Source: Pseudomonas rhizophila
GTDB lineage: Bacteria > Pseudomonadota > Gammaproteobacteria > Pseudomonadales > Pseudomonadaceae
Assembly (NCBI RefSeq): GCF_003033885.1
Contig: NZ_CP024081.1
Span: 3,720,554-3,784,553, forward strand
DNA length: 64,000 nucleotides
Direction of reading: 5' to 3'
Under the pieces are notes generated by a model. The model was given only the letters and a program-made list of their open reading frames with translations. It had not been told where the DNA came from and ran no database searches. Shown here one piece after another: positions 15,663 to 25,230 of this stretch; the first letter of the stretch is position 1; each line of letters begins with the position of its first letter. The position numbers and the translations under genes were made by a program.

Positions 15663-17191
15663 TGCTCGCTCCCCGACACAGCGGTGCAAGTGAGCCGCGG
15701 CAGCGCGAACCTGAATGAGGTGCCTTGGCCGGCCTCGCTGGTCGCCCAGATCCTGCCGTCATGGAAGTCGATGATGGACCGGCAGATGGAAAGGCCCATG
15801 CCCAGACCGTTTTCCTTGGTGGTAAAAAACGCATTGAACAAGGACGGCAGGACCTCGGGGGCAATGCCGGTTCCGTGGTCAGTCACCTCCAGCAGCACTT
15901 CGTCATCCTCCATCCAGGTGCGTATGTGCAGGGTTCGTTCGTGTACCTTGACTGCGTCCATGGCGTGACAGGCATTGATGATCAGGTTGATGATCACTTG
16001 CTGCAGTTGCACCCGGTCTGCGCTGACCTGGCTGTCGGTCGCTGCCAGCTCCACCTTCGCCCGGACTTTATGATGAGCCAGTTGCTGCTGGACCAGGTTC
16101 AGGGTCTCGCGGACGATGTCGTCCAGCGGCTCGGGCTGGCGCACCGGGTCGCATTTGCGCGACAGCGCTCTGATACCGCTGATGACCTCGCTGGCGCGAC
16201 AGCCGTTGGCGACGATTCGGTCGAGGCAATCCAGGGCTTCCCCGAGATCGGGCTCCGGACGTTTGAGCCAGCGGCGGCAGGCCTCGCCACTGCTGGTGAT
16301 GGCCGTCAGTGGCTGATTGACCTCGTGGGCGATGGACGCGGCCATTTCCCCCAGGGAGGTCAAGCGCGTGACGTGGGCCAATTGGCTCTGGGCGCGGAAC
16401 AATGCGTCTTCGGCCTGCTTGCTGGCAGTGACGTCCATGAGCGCGCCCAAGTACTGGAAACGGCCATGCTGGACGAGCAGGGGGCTGGCGATCATGTGGA
16501 TGTGCTTGATGCGCCCATCAGGCATCAGCAGGCGCAGCTTGACCTCGATCTGCGGTTCACCAGCGGCGGCCTGTTGGAAAACCCCGCGTGCCAACTCCAG
16601 GTCTTCAGGGTGAGTGCGCGCCAGCATCATCGACACCGTCGGTGTCTTGTTGGGCGAGTACTCGAAAATCCGTGCCGACTCCTGCGACCAGGTCAACGCT
16701 TGGCGATCGCCGCGAAAGCCCACGCTGCCGGTCTGGCTCAGGCGCTGGGCGCCGATCAGGTAAGCCTCGTTGTGCCGCAGGCTGTCGGAAGCCTGCTTGC
16801 TGCGCAGCGCCAGGAACGCAATGGCGGACAATGCGGTCAGGCAGCGAAAGAAACCGGTGGTCGATTCCCAGCGGTGATAGCCGCCGTTGTACAAGAACAT
16901 CGCGGTGAGCAAGCCCATGCACATCAGCGCGACGGTGATCACCAGATTGATGGAGAACAGGTTGGCCGCCATCAATAACAAGGTGATGTACAGCAGGGTC
17001 GGCGCCAGGTCGGAATGGGTCTCGGAGTTGATGATGACAATCCCGCAAGCCACCACCAGGCCTACCAACCAGCCGAGGGCGTTGACCAGCGGATGGGTAC
17101 TGATTCCCATCGACAGTCGCGGCCCCTTCTGGCATGGGGCGTATCGCAGGCTGTCATAGACGTTCTTGAGCATCGCGGAGGGTAGGGGCAC
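15659..17191 (-). CDS. PAS-containing sensor histidine kinase (FixL-type)
   Basis: A kinase of about 510 residues. Three to four membrane helices lie at residues 35-130 with little periplasmic sequence, followed by a PAS domain (about 145-260), a HisKA box with HEVNQPLT (His289) and an HATPase domain (N box NLIINACHAMD, GTGIAP, ENGLGMGLS). The HEVNQPL type belongs to the FixL/TodS-like group. No haem-binding His pattern is obvious in the PAS, so oxygen sensing should not be assumed. The start is uncertain: GTG 17191, ATG 17173 or ATG 17110. Confidence 0.82.
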   Translation of the reverse strand: MPLPSAMLKNVYDSLRYAPCQKGPRLSMGISTHPLVNALGWLVGLVVACGIVIINSETHSDLAPTLLYITLLLMAANLFSINLVITVALMCMGLLTAMFLYNGGYHRWESTTGFFRCLTALSAIAFLALRSKQASDSLRHNEAYLIGAQRLSQTGSVGFRGDRQALTWSQESARIFEYSPNKTPTVSMMLARTHPEDLELARGVFQQAAAGEPQIEVKLRLLMPDGRIKHIHMIASPLLVQHGRFQYLGALMDVTASKQAEDALFRAQSQLAHVTRLTSLGEMAASIAHEVNQPLTAITSSGEACRRWLKRPEPDLGEALDCLDRIVANGCRASEVISGIRALSRKCDPVRQPEPLDDIVRETLNLVQQQLAHHKVRAKVELAATDSQVSADRVQLQQVIINLIINACHAMDAVKVHERTLHIRTWMEDDEVLLEVTDHGTGIAPEVLPSLFNAFFTTKENGLGMGLSICRSIIDFHDGRIWATSEAGQGTSFRFALPRLTCTAVSGSEQ

Positions 17192-17332
17192 GCTGGCAGA
17201 CCTTTTGTTTTTACGTGGTCTCGCTCTGGGATGTCGGGGGACAGAGCATCGGTTCGTATCTTAGAAGCGCCGCTTGGGCTGAGGTAGGACATAAAACCCT
17301 GAAATTCCGCCAGGTCGTGCCAACACTTTATT

Positions 17333-17466
17333 TGTGGCGAGGGGATTTATCCCCGCAGGGTGGCGCAGCGGCCCCCAAACCAGGCAACTCGGTGTGCCAG
17401 GAAGATTGAGTTCACTGCTTTAGGGCTGCTGCGCAGCCCCAACGGGGATAAATCCCCTCGCCACAA
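17333..17466. repeat. REPIN, TGTGGCGAGGGGATTTATCCCC family
   Basis: Two inverted REP arms, TGTGGCGAGGGGATTTATCC (from 17333) and its complement ending near 17465, flank a variable centre containing a further GCTGCGCAGC hairpin. It sits in the 482-base gap between the kinase (start 17191) and the LysR gene at 17674. The rest of that gap holds the kinase promoter region and no other feature I can identify. REPINs are mobilised by RAYT transposases encoded elsewhere. Confidence 0.85.
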
Positions 17467-17673
17467 AGGCAGTGTTCGCCACAGGGCTTGGTATATACCG
17501 AAGTATCGATGAAGCCGCCCAAAGGGTGGGTGGAGTGTCCCCACGTACAACAGACACTGGCTTGCCTCGGGGATTACGCTTTCAACACCTCGTCGCCGTA
17601 GGCCTTGATGGAGGGCGCAGGCGATGATCTTGTCCACTCCTGACTCAATGGCCTGGCGCCTGGGGCGACGACG

Positions 17674-18615
17674 ATGATGAACAGAAATGACCTGCGTCGT
17701 GCTGACATCAATTTGCTGGTGGTCTTCGAAACCATGATGCACGAGCGAAACGTGACCCGCGTCAGCGAAAAGCTGTTCCTCGGCCAGCCAACGATCAGCA
17801 GTGCCCTGGCACGCCTGCGGTTGATGTTCGATGATCCCTTGTTCATCCGTTCGGGGCGGTTGATGGAACCGACCTCCCGGGCGCGGGAAATCTTCTCCAA
17901 TCTATCACCGGCGCTGGACGGCATCGCCGCAGCCTTGAGCCGCTGCCAGGCGTTCGAGCCAGCCACCAGCGAGGCGACCTTCCATATCGGCCTTTGCGAT
18001 GACGTCGAGTACGCACTGCTGCCGGAGTTGTTGCGGCGCCTGCGGGTCGAGGCACCGGGCACCACCTTGGTGGTGCGCCGGGCCGATCAATGGCAGGTGT
18101 CCCAGCTGTTGGCCAGCGGCGAGATATCCCTGGGCATCAGCCCGACCCTGGAGCTGCCGGCCAATGCCCGGCGCAAGACGCTGCGGCCGATTCGACCGAT
18201 GCTGCTGCGCGCCGATTCGCAGCCCGGCGAACTGACCCTGGATGAATTCTGCCGTCGGCCCCATGCCGTCGTGTCGTCCATGGGCAATGTCATCGATGAT
18301 TCGGACCGTGCGTTATGCCTGATGGGCCGACAGCGCCGGGTGGTGTTGACCGTGCCGCAGTTCAGCGCCTTGCCCGTGCTGTTGGCCGGGAGCGACATGA
18401 TTGCTATCGTGCCGGATTACGTTGCCCTGGCGATGGCCGTGCTGGCTGGCATGCGGGCTCAAGCGGCCCCGATCTGCTTGCCCCAGCACGAGCTTTCCAT
18501 GGTCTGGCGCGGTGCTTCGCACAATGATCCGGGGGAGCGTTGGCTGCGCTCCCGCTGCAGCGCACTCCTGGCTGAGCAGGGCGACTCGCAGGCGCGATCC
18601 TGGAAAGTGGCCTGA
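17674..18615 (+). CDS. LysR-family regulator (NodD/LeuO-like)
   Basis: A 313-residue LysR protein. The helix-turn-helix (DINLLVVFETMMHERNVTRVSEKLFLGQPTISSALARLRLMFDDPLFIRSG) is of the NodD/LeuO type, which reads RxxxLFxDPLFxR after the HTH. The effector domain follows from about residue 100. Two tandem ATGs (17674, 17677) are possible starts; no strong ribosome site distinguishes them. It ends 25 bases before the convergent GlxA-type gene. The target is unknown. Confidence 0.82.
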   Translation: MMNRNDLRRADINLLVVFETMMHERNVTRVSEKLFLGQPTISSALARLRLMFDDPLFIRSGRLMEPTSRAREIFSNLSPALDGIAAALSRCQAFEPATSEATFHIGLCDDVEYALLPELLRRLRVEAPGTTLVVRRADQWQVSQLLASGEISLGISPTLELPANARRKTLRPIRPMLLRADSQPGELTLDEFCRRPHAVVSSMGNVIDDSDRALCLMGRQRRVVLTVPQFSALPVLLAGSDMIAIVPDYVALAMAVLAGMRAQAAPICLPQHELSMVWRGASHNDPGERWLRSRCSALLAEQGDSQARSWKVA

Positions 18616-18640
18616 CAGGCCAGTAGCGCAAGTTTCGCGC

Positions 18641-19660
18641 TTAACGGGAAAACCGGCTGCGATACTCGCGGGGGGAAATCGACAGGTGACGCTGAAATGT
18701 GTGACGCATTCGTTCCTCGTCACCGAAACCGCAGGCGCGGGCGATCTGGTCGATGTTGCGCTGAGAGTCTTCCAGCATTCGCCGCGCCGCCTCAAGGCGG
18801 AACATCTCGATGGCTTTGGCCGGGGTGCGGCCGGTCTGGCGTTTGTAGACCCGGGCAAAATTGCGCGGGCTCATCCTGGCCTGGCGGGCCAGTCGCTCGA
18901 CGGTGAGGTTGTTGTCGTCCAGGTGTGCGCAAATCCACACGTGCAGTTCATCGAAGCCGGCGCTCTCCTGCATCTGCGATTGCAACAGTTGGCTGAACTG
19001 CGCCTGCCCGCCGGGGCGCTTGAGAAACACCACCAGCTCACGGGCCACCTGCAGGGCCACGTCGCGACCGCAATCGGCTTCGACCAATGCCAGGGCCATG
19101 TCGATGCCCGCGCTGACACCGGCCGAGGTCCAGACGTTGTCCTGCTGGATGAAGATCGCATCAAGATCCACCTCAACCGACGGGAAACCACTCTTGAGCA
19201 TCTCGCACATGGCCCAATGGGTGGCGGCCCGGCGTCCGTCCAGCAAGCCGGCCTGGGCCATGAGGAAAGTGCCGCTGCACACCGATGCGGTGCGCCTGGC
19301 CTGGACCGAGGCAATGCGCAGCCATTGCACCAGGTCGACACAGTCGATCATCGCCTGCCGAATGTCCGGTGCCCCGGGGACGATCAGCGTATCGATGAGC
19401 GTCCCGTCGAGCTCCCGCAGGGCACGGGTATCCACGACCAGGCCTTCGGCGCTTTGCATCAATCCGCCTGCCAGACTGGCGGTGTGCATGGCGTAGCCGG
19501 GCAGGCCGCGTTCGGTCATGGCCTTGGTGGCGGCCCAGAACACTGTTTGGGCGCCGGTCAGGTCCAGCAAGCCCATCTGCGGATAGGCCAGGAATACCAG
19601 GGTGCGCGGTTGGGAAATGGACTCGGCGGCGAGGCCGACATCCAGGGTCATCTCGTTCAT
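18641..19660 (-). CDS. GlxA-family AraC-type regulator with DJ-1/PfpI domain
   Basis: A 339-residue protein. The DJ-1/PfpI-like domain (about residues 18-195) has the nucleophile-elbow-like ASVCSGTFLMAQAGLLDGRRAATHW. A C-terminal AraC DNA-binding domain (about 230-335) contains LTVERLARQARMSPRNFARVYKRQTGRTPAKAIE and IDQIARACGFGDEERMRHTFQRHLSISPREYRSRF. Such regulators often control amine or amino-acid catabolism. It is divergent from the AraC gene at 19803 with a 142-base gap. Confidence 0.85.
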   Translation of the reverse strand: MNEMTLDVGLAAESISQPRTLVFLAYPQMGLLDLTGAQTVFWAATKAMTERGLPGYAMHTASLAGGLMQSAEGLVVDTRALRELDGTLIDTLIVPGAPDIRQAMIDCVDLVQWLRIASVQARRTASVCSGTFLMAQAGLLDGRRAATHWAMCEMLKSGFPSVEVDLDAIFIQQDNVWTSAGVSAGIDMALALVEADCGRDVALQVARELVVFLKRPGGQAQFSQLLQSQMQESAGFDELHVWICAHLDDNNLTVERLARQARMSPRNFARVYKRQTGRTPAKAIEMFRLEAARRMLEDSQRNIDQIARACGFGDEERMRHTFQRHLSISPREYRSRFSR

Positions 19661-19802
19661 GATCGTTTCGCGCTGGGTGTTTGTCAGGGCCGGTGAAAGA
19701 GTCTATCCGTTTTCGGCACAATTGAACGAATGGCCTACCCAGCGGAATGGAACTTGCCTGAGCTTTGATCCATAAGCCCTGGAATCATCAAAGGTCGGGT
19801 CA

Positions 19803-20795
19803 ATGAACAATGACAACATGGCGCAGCCAGCGGTCTCGTCGGAGGGACTGCCGATGCTGCCGATCAATCGGTTCCGCACCACAGACATCGACGAGCACGC
19901 CCGGAACATGGGCGGTTGGCAGGTTTGCTACGACCAGTTGACCCCCGGGCGCTTCGACGGCGAGTTGATCGAGTTCCGCTCGGAGTGGATGCAACTGGTG
20001 CGCGACCGCTCTAATCAGGCCCTGACCAAGCAAGGCACGGCTTGGGAGGGCGCCATCACCTTCAGCGTGCCGCTGAGTGCGGACGGGCCGGTCTTTTGCT
20101 CCGGGCACCCGATTGTCGAGCCCAGCCTGTTGGTCGCCCGTGGGCATAACCTGCCCGAGCTGCGCACGCCCCAACATCTGGATCTGCTCGGTGTCGCCAT
20201 CGACGAGCAGGCGTTGGAGCATGTGCTGGAACGTCAAGGCAGCCGCTTTCGAATTACCGATCTTCCCAAGTGTTACCGTCTCGGCAACTCGACGCTGCCC
20301 GCCGGGCTTGCGGCGTTATTCGATGAGCTTGAAGGGGGCGAGCAGGGGCGTGACTCGTTGCTGGGTTACGAGTCGATTCGTCGTGGCCTGCGTGACACGG
20401 TGATGCTGCACATACTGGAACTGGTGGCACCGGACGAGGCGCCGCCGCTCAGCCCCACGGCGCGCAAGCGCATGGTCGACCGCGCCCGGGAGTACGCCTT
20501 GGCCCATGTCGATGAGCCGCTGTCGATCCTCGACCTGTGCAACCACATCGGGGCCAGCCGACGCAAACTGCAGTATTGCTTCCAGGAAACCCTGGGTATC
20601 AATCCGGTGGCCTATTTACGCGCGTTGCGCCTCAATGCCGTGCGTCGTGAACTGCGCAACGGGGATCAGGCCCTGGGCGTCCAGGAGGTGGCGGCACGCT
20701 GGGGCTTCTGGCACTTGAGCCGCTTTTCCAGCGATTATCGGGTGCTGTTCGGCGAGACACCTTCCCAAACCCTGCGTCGCACGCATCTGTGCTGA
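19803..20795 (+). CDS. AraC-family regulator (EutR/FeaR-like)
   Basis: A 330-residue protein with a long N-terminal sensing part and a C-terminal AraC domain (about 225-328): LSILDLCNHIGASRRKLQYCFQETLGINPVAYLRALRLNAVRREL, then VQEVAARWGFWHLSRFSSDYRVLFGETPSQTLR. The second HTH pattern W-G-F-W-H-L-S-R-F-S is typical of the EutR/FeaR group. It lies 69 bases upstream of the channel/MFS/amidase genes on the same strand and is their probable activator. Confidence 0.82.
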   Translation: MNNDNMAQPAVSSEGLPMLPINRFRTTDIDEHARNMGGWQVCYDQLTPGRFDGELIEFRSEWMQLVRDRSNQALTKQGTAWEGAITFSVPLSADGPVFCSGHPIVEPSLLVARGHNLPELRTPQHLDLLGVAIDEQALEHVLERQGSRFRITDLPKCYRLGNSTLPAGLAALFDELEGGEQGRDSLLGYESIRRGLRDTVMLHILELVAPDEAPPLSPTARKRMVDRAREYALAHVDEPLSILDLCNHIGASRRKLQYCFQETLGINPVAYLRALRLNAVRRELRNGDQALGVQEVAARWGFWHLSRFSSDYRVLFGETPSQTLRRTHLC

Positions 20796-20864
20796 AAACG
20801 GATAACGGCTGACCGGCCGGCTCCCTAGGATGACCCCAACACCACAGGGTTGGAGGGGCATTCG

Positions 20865-21797
20865 ATGAATCAAAATAAAAAAGCAAACGCCTGGCGCTGT
20901 ACTTGGTTGACCTTGGGGCTGATCGGTATGGGGGGCGCTGCCCATGGCACCGAAAACGGTGCGCCGACCACGGCGGTCGGAGTCTATGATTTCGGCGCGG
21001 GCATGATGCCGCCGGCCACGCCCTTTGGCACCGTCGGCCTGCGCACCGCGTTCTATTCGACCAACGTGCAGAAGGACCGCCACGGCAAGTCCGTGGACAA
21101 CAATTTCTCCCTGGATGTGCTGTCCATCGGCGTCGCCTATATGCGCATGACCGATTACACCGTGTTGGGCGCCCAGTATGGCTTCGGCGCCGTCGTGCCG
21201 TTCTTCCAGATGGACGCTTCGGTGCAGGTGCAGACGCCAATCGGTCCGCTGGACCTTGAGGCCGATCCGTTTCGCATGGCCGACATCCAGTTGTTGCCGC
21301 TGATCCTGCAATGGACCCTCTCGCCCAACCTGTTCGTCAACACCCAGTTCCAGATCCAGGCACCGACCGGCGACTACGACAAGAACCGGCTGATTTCACC
21401 GGGGCTCAACCACTGGACCTTTTCGCCAATCCTCAACGCCACTTACATCTCCGACAGCGGCTTCGAAGTGTCTTCCAGTTTCGAAGTCGACATCAACACA
21501 CGCAACCCGGCCACTGATTACAAGAGCGGCGTCGAGTACCGCCACGAATTCGCGGTGGGCCAACACGTCGGGCCCTGGACGGTGGGCGTGGGCGGGTATT
21601 ACTACCGCCAGTTCAGCGATGACGATGCGCCAGGGCTGCAATCGGGCAATCGCGCCCGGGTGATGGCCGTCGGGCCGGCGGTGAGCTACTTCAAGCCCGG
21701 GATGCCGCCGGTATGGCTGCACGTCTACAAGGAGTTCGACGCGCGTAACCGTGCCGAGGGCTACACCACGGCACTGCGCATTTCTCACAGTTTCTAA
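20865..21797 (+). CDS. SphA/MetA-pathway family outer-membrane transport protein
   Basis: A 310-residue protein with a signal peptide (about residues 1-26, GMGGAAHG) and alternating aromatic beta-strands ending in Phe (ALRISHSF), the typical signature of an outer-membrane barrel. It fits the family annotated as MetA-pathway of phenol degradation/SphA-like channels, which import hydrophobic or aromatic substrates. ATG 20865 follows a TGGAGGGG ribosome site. It is the first structural gene of a three-gene operon with an MFS transporter and an amidase. Confidence 0.78.
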   Translation: MNQNKKANAWRCTWLTLGLIGMGGAAHGTENGAPTTAVGVYDFGAGMMPPATPFGTVGLRTAFYSTNVQKDRHGKSVDNNFSLDVLSIGVAYMRMTDYTVLGAQYGFGAVVPFFQMDASVQVQTPIGPLDLEADPFRMADIQLLPLILQWTLSPNLFVNTQFQIQAPTGDYDKNRLISPGLNHWTFSPILNATYISDSGFEVSSSFEVDINTRNPATDYKSGVEYRHEFAVGQHVGPWTVGVGGYYYRQFSDDDAPGLQSGNRARVMAVGPAVSYFKPGMPPVWLHVYKEFDARNRAEGYTTALRISHSF

Positions 21798-21807
21798 AGG
21801 GGCTCCC

Positions 21808-23067
21808 ATGAACCAATCAAGTTCCGTTTCAACGGCCGCAGCCCCGTCACGCCAGGCCACGGGTCGGCGTGAAGGGCTGGTGCTGATGCTCGGCAGCAGC
21901 CTGACCATCATGGGCTCGGTGATGGTCGCCCCCATCTTGCCCCGTTTGGGCGCCGAATTCGGTCCCATGGAGCCGCGGGCCAATCTGCTGGTGCCGCTGG
22001 CGATCACCGGGCCGGCCCTGACGATTGCCCTGTGCGCGCCGTTGGCCGGTTGGCTGGCGGACCGGGTCGGGCGCAAGGCGCTGCTGGTGATTGCCACGTT
22101 GCTCTACGCAGTGCTCGGCGCGCTGCCGGCGATGCTCGATAACCTGCCGGCGATTGTCGGCACCCGGCTGCTGTTCGGCTGCGCCGAGGCGGCGGTGATG
22201 ACCTGTTGCGCGGCCCTCATCGCTGACTACTGGCACGGCGAAGAGCGCTTGCGCTACGTCAATCGGCAAGTGGTGACCATCGGCCTGGTGGGGGCGCTGT
22301 TTTTTGTGGTGGGCGGGGCGCTCGGGGAGCATTCGTGGCGCTCGCCGTTCCTTTTGTACCTGCTGCCATTGTTGCTGGTGCCCGCCATGATGAAGGTGCT
22401 GTGGGAGCCGTCGATGGCCAAGCGACCAAGGGCCGAGCAGCAAGCGGACGAATCGGGTCCGGCCAAGGTCGCGGTACGGTCGCTGGTGATCGGTTACCTG
22501 ATGATTCTGGGCGGCATGGTGCTGACCTTCATCGTGCCGATCCAGGCGCCTACGCTGTTGGTCAGCCTGGGCATCACCTCCAGCACGCTGATCGGCATGG
22601 CGGCAGGCTTGAGCCTGCTGGCGACCCTGGGCGGTTCGTTGATGTGGCCCTTGCTGCGCCGTCGCTTCGGGATCGCCGGTTGCAACGCGCTGTTGCTGAG
22701 TCTGATAGGGCTTGGGCTCTGGCTGCTGATGCGCGCCCAGAGCTACAACGCCGTGCTGGTGGCGGTCTTCATTCAGGGCCTGGGTTCCGGATTGCTGGTG
22801 CCCAACGTGATGGCTCCCGTGATGAATGCCTTGACTGCCAGCACCCGCGGCCGTGGCCTGGGTGGGTTCACCTCGTTTCTGTATATCGGCCAGTTCGTCA
22901 GTCCGCTGGTGGTGGCCTCTGTGGGCGCCTTCGCCAGCGATCTGCGCCAGTCGATCCAATGGCTGGCAGTCGCCAGTTTTGCCGCCGCGCTGCTGTGGAT
23001 CGCTGTCGGTCTGCGTACGCGAGGCCATGGTCAGGCGACCACTCTCGGCTCCCGTCAATCGTCATGA
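21808..23067 (+). CDS. MFS transporter
   Basis: A 419-residue transporter with about 12 membrane segments. The signature GWLADRVGRKALL lies between segments 2 and 3, and a long cytoplasmic loop (SMAKRPRAEQQADESGP) splits the halves. ATG 21808 follows AAAGGGG, 11 bases after the channel-gene stop. With an outer-membrane channel before it and an amidase after it, it probably carries the amidase substrate across the inner membrane. Confidence 0.82.
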   Translation: MNQSSSVSTAAAPSRQATGRREGLVLMLGSSLTIMGSVMVAPILPRLGAEFGPMEPRANLLVPLAITGPALTIALCAPLAGWLADRVGRKALLVIATLLYAVLGALPAMLDNLPAIVGTRLLFGCAEAAVMTCCAALIADYWHGEERLRYVNRQVVTIGLVGALFFVVGGALGEHSWRSPFLLYLLPLLLVPAMMKVLWEPSMAKRPRAEQQADESGPAKVAVRSLVIGYLMILGGMVLTFIVPIQAPTLLVSLGITSSTLIGMAAGLSLLATLGGSLMWPLLRRRFGIAGCNALLLSLIGLGLWLLMRAQSYNAVLVAVFIQGLGSGLLVPNVMAPVMNALTASTRGRGLGGFTSFLYIGQFVSPLVVASVGAFASDLRQSIQWLAVASFAAALLWIAVGLRTRGHGQATTLGSRQSS

Positions 23068-23084
23068 AACAAGGAATCTGAAGC

Positions 23085-24542
23085 ATGGGCATGCAAGACA
23101 TCCACCACTTGATGGACAACGAAGACGCCAGCGCACTGGCCGAGTGGGTCAGGCGCGGCGAGATCCGCCCCGGCGAACTGCTGGAGGCGGCCATCGAACG
23201 TCTTGAACGGGTCGAACCGCAGCTCAACGCGGTGGCCGAGCGGTTATACGATTCGGCGCGGGAAGCGGCCGACACGCCTGAGGTCGGGCAAGGTCTGTTG
23301 GCGGGCGTGCCGACGTTGATCAAGGACCTGTTTTCGCCCGTTGCGGGGGCGGCAATGACTAACGGTTCACGCTCATTGGGCGATTTTCGCGCGGATTTCG
23401 AATCCGAAGTCGTCACCCGCTTGCGCCGTGCGGGCTGTCAGGTAATGGGCACCAGCACTTCACCGGAGTTTGGCACGTCGTACTCCACCGAATCTTCACG
23501 GTTTGGCGCCACCCGAAACCCTTGGAGCACCCGGCATAGCGCCGGTGGTTCCAGCGGTGGCGCAGCAGCGCTGGTGGCGGCCCGGGTCGTGCCGTTCGCC
23601 CACGGCAACGATGGCGGCGGGTCGTTGCGGGTGCCGGCCTCTTGCTGTGGCGTCTTCGGGTTCAAGCCAAGCCGCGGCCTGCTGCCGTCCGGGCCGATGA
23701 TCGGCGAGGGGTGGGCGGGGATGGGCACGCCCCATGCGATCACCTTGTCGGTGCGCGACAGCGCCGCGCTGTTGGACGCCACCGCCGGAATGGACCTGGG
23801 AGCGCCCTATGCCGCGCCGGTCCAGACGTTGCCCTATGTGACGGCGTTGCAGCGCGACCCGCAACCGTTGCGCATTGCCCTGGTGGAGCAACTCGGTCCC
23901 TGGCCGACATCGCCACAGAGCCTGCAGGCCGTAGGCGAGGCGGCGCGGTTGTGTGAGTCCCTCGGCCACCGTGTCGAACCGGTAAACCTGCCGGTGGTAT
24001 TGCCGGAGTTTCTCGATCAGGTCTTCACCATCATCGGCGCAAGCACTCGCCATTACGTTGACCTGCTGGGCCAGATGCGCGGGTTCGCGGTACAGGCCGA
24101 GGAGCTGGAGGTGCGCACCCGGATCATCCTGCGGGACAAGGGCAACGTCAACGGCGCTCAGTACGCGGCTGCAGTGGAGTGGATTCATACCCTGGGTCGA
24201 CAACTGGCGACGTTCATGCACGATTACGACCTGATCCTCACCCCGGTCCTGACCCGTGAACCGGTACAGATTGGCGAGCTGGACGTTGAGGACGTGTGCA
24301 TGAGCCTCGATCAACTGCTGGAGCGCTACCACAGCTACTCGCCATTCACCGCGCTGTTCAATGCCAGCGGTCAGCCGGCGATGTCCGTGCCGTTGTCCTG
24401 GAGCAGCAACGGCCTGCCGATGGGCGCGCACTTCGCCGGTCGCTTTGGCGAAGAAAGCACCCTGCTGGCCCTCGCCGCGCAATTGGAACGCGCCCAGCCG
24501 TGGCGTGACCGGGTGCCTGAGGTGAACGCCTGTCGTCGTTGA
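23085..24542 (+). CDS. Amidase-signature family hydrolase (NylA-like)
   Basis: A 485-residue amidase. The Ser-cisSer-Lys triad is visible: Lys80 (LIKDLF), Ser156 in GGSSGG, and nucleophile Ser180 in HGNDGGGSLRVPAS. The HGND form instead of GTD is shared with 6-aminohexanoate-cyclic-dimer hydrolases, so a linear or cyclic amide or lactam is a reasonable substrate class. It lies 17 bases after the MFS gene. The following 106 bases contain a loose inverted repeat, AAGCGGGCC and GGCCCGCTT, with a loop too long for a standard terminator. Confidence 0.82.
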   Translation: MGMQDIHHLMDNEDASALAEWVRRGEIRPGELLEAAIERLERVEPQLNAVAERLYDSAREAADTPEVGQGLLAGVPTLIKDLFSPVAGAAMTNGSRSLGDFRADFESEVVTRLRRAGCQVMGTSTSPEFGTSYSTESSRFGATRNPWSTRHSAGGSSGGAAALVAARVVPFAHGNDGGGSLRVPASCCGVFGFKPSRGLLPSGPMIGEGWAGMGTPHAITLSVRDSAALLDATAGMDLGAPYAAPVQTLPYVTALQRDPQPLRIALVEQLGPWPTSPQSLQAVGEAARLCESLGHRVEPVNLPVVLPEFLDQVFTIIGASTRHYVDLLGQMRGFAVQAEELEVRTRIILRDKGNVNGAQYAAAVEWIHTLGRQLATFMHDYDLILTPVLTREPVQIGELDVEDVCMSLDQLLERYHSYSPFTALFNASGQPAMSVPLSWSSNGLPMGAHFAGRFGEESTLLALAAQLERAQPWRDRVPEVNACRR

Positions 24543-24648
24543 AGGCGGCGATGTCTCAATAAAGTGAAGCGGGCCGGTTCCAAGCACGGCACATCCAGCG
24601 TCGATGGAATGCCGATCTCGATGCCTGATCAGGCCCGCTTCCCACCAC

Positions 24649-25083
24649 TCAGCTGTGCCCCTCCCGAAAACGCTGATCAAAATCCTCCGCCAACTGCGCC
24701 AGGGTGATGCTGCCCAAACGCTTGAGCAGCAACGCCTGAGCCTCATCGAACGCATCCGTCAGCGCCGCATTCACCGCTTGTTCCACCAGGCACTGCGGGT
24801 GATCGGTGGACAGGCCGATGGCAAAAATCGACGTGCTACCCAAGGCCTGATGGATGTCGAGCAGGGTCATCTCTGCCAGGGATTTGCTCAACGTCCAGCC
24901 GCCGCGATGGCCTTTCTCTGACGTGACATAGCCCTGTTCCTTGAGCAGCGCCATGGTCCGGCGCACCACCACTGGGTTGGTGCCGAGCATCTGCGCGATG
25001 GTGTCGGAGGTGGCGGATTGCTGGTGACGGTCCATGTGGATGAGTACATGAAGCATGCGGGACAGGCGCGTGTCGTTTCTCAT
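24649..25083 (-). CDS. Rrf2-family transcriptional regulator
   Basis: A 144-residue Rrf2 protein starting MRNDTRLSRMLHVLIHM, with a winged-helix core (TSDTIAQMLGTNPVVVRRTMALLKEQGYVTSEKGHRGGWTLSKS). The three clustered cysteines of IscR/NsrR are absent (one Cys only, near residue 97), so an iron-sulfur cluster is unlikely and it is closer to the YwnA/CymR-like type. The long frame runs 205 codons upstream; ATG 25083 is the homology-supported start. It is divergent from the flavoprotein at 25231. Confidence 0.85.
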   Translation of the reverse strand: MRNDTRLSRMLHVLIHMDRHQQSATSDTIAQMLGTNPVVVRRTMALLKEQGYVTSEKGHRGGWTLSKSLAEMTLLDIHQALGSTSIFAIGLSTDHPQCLVEQAVNAALTDAFDEAQALLLKRLGSITLAQLAEDFDQRFREGHS

Positions 25084-25230
25084 GGTAACGGCGTTGTTCT
25101 GTGGTTGAGACGGGGTGGAGTATCGCCTGTAATTGCAAAAGTTACGAGATCGTTGACAGGCGCTTTTCAAGGAACTTACGATGTGTCGAGACTTTGGCGA
25201 TCCTTCGAAAACCACCCTTGGAGAGAGATC

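Noticed and set aside
24569..24641. AAGCGGGCC/GGCCCGCTT inverted repeat after the amidase as a terminator
   Set aside because: The loop is about 55 bases and no T run follows.
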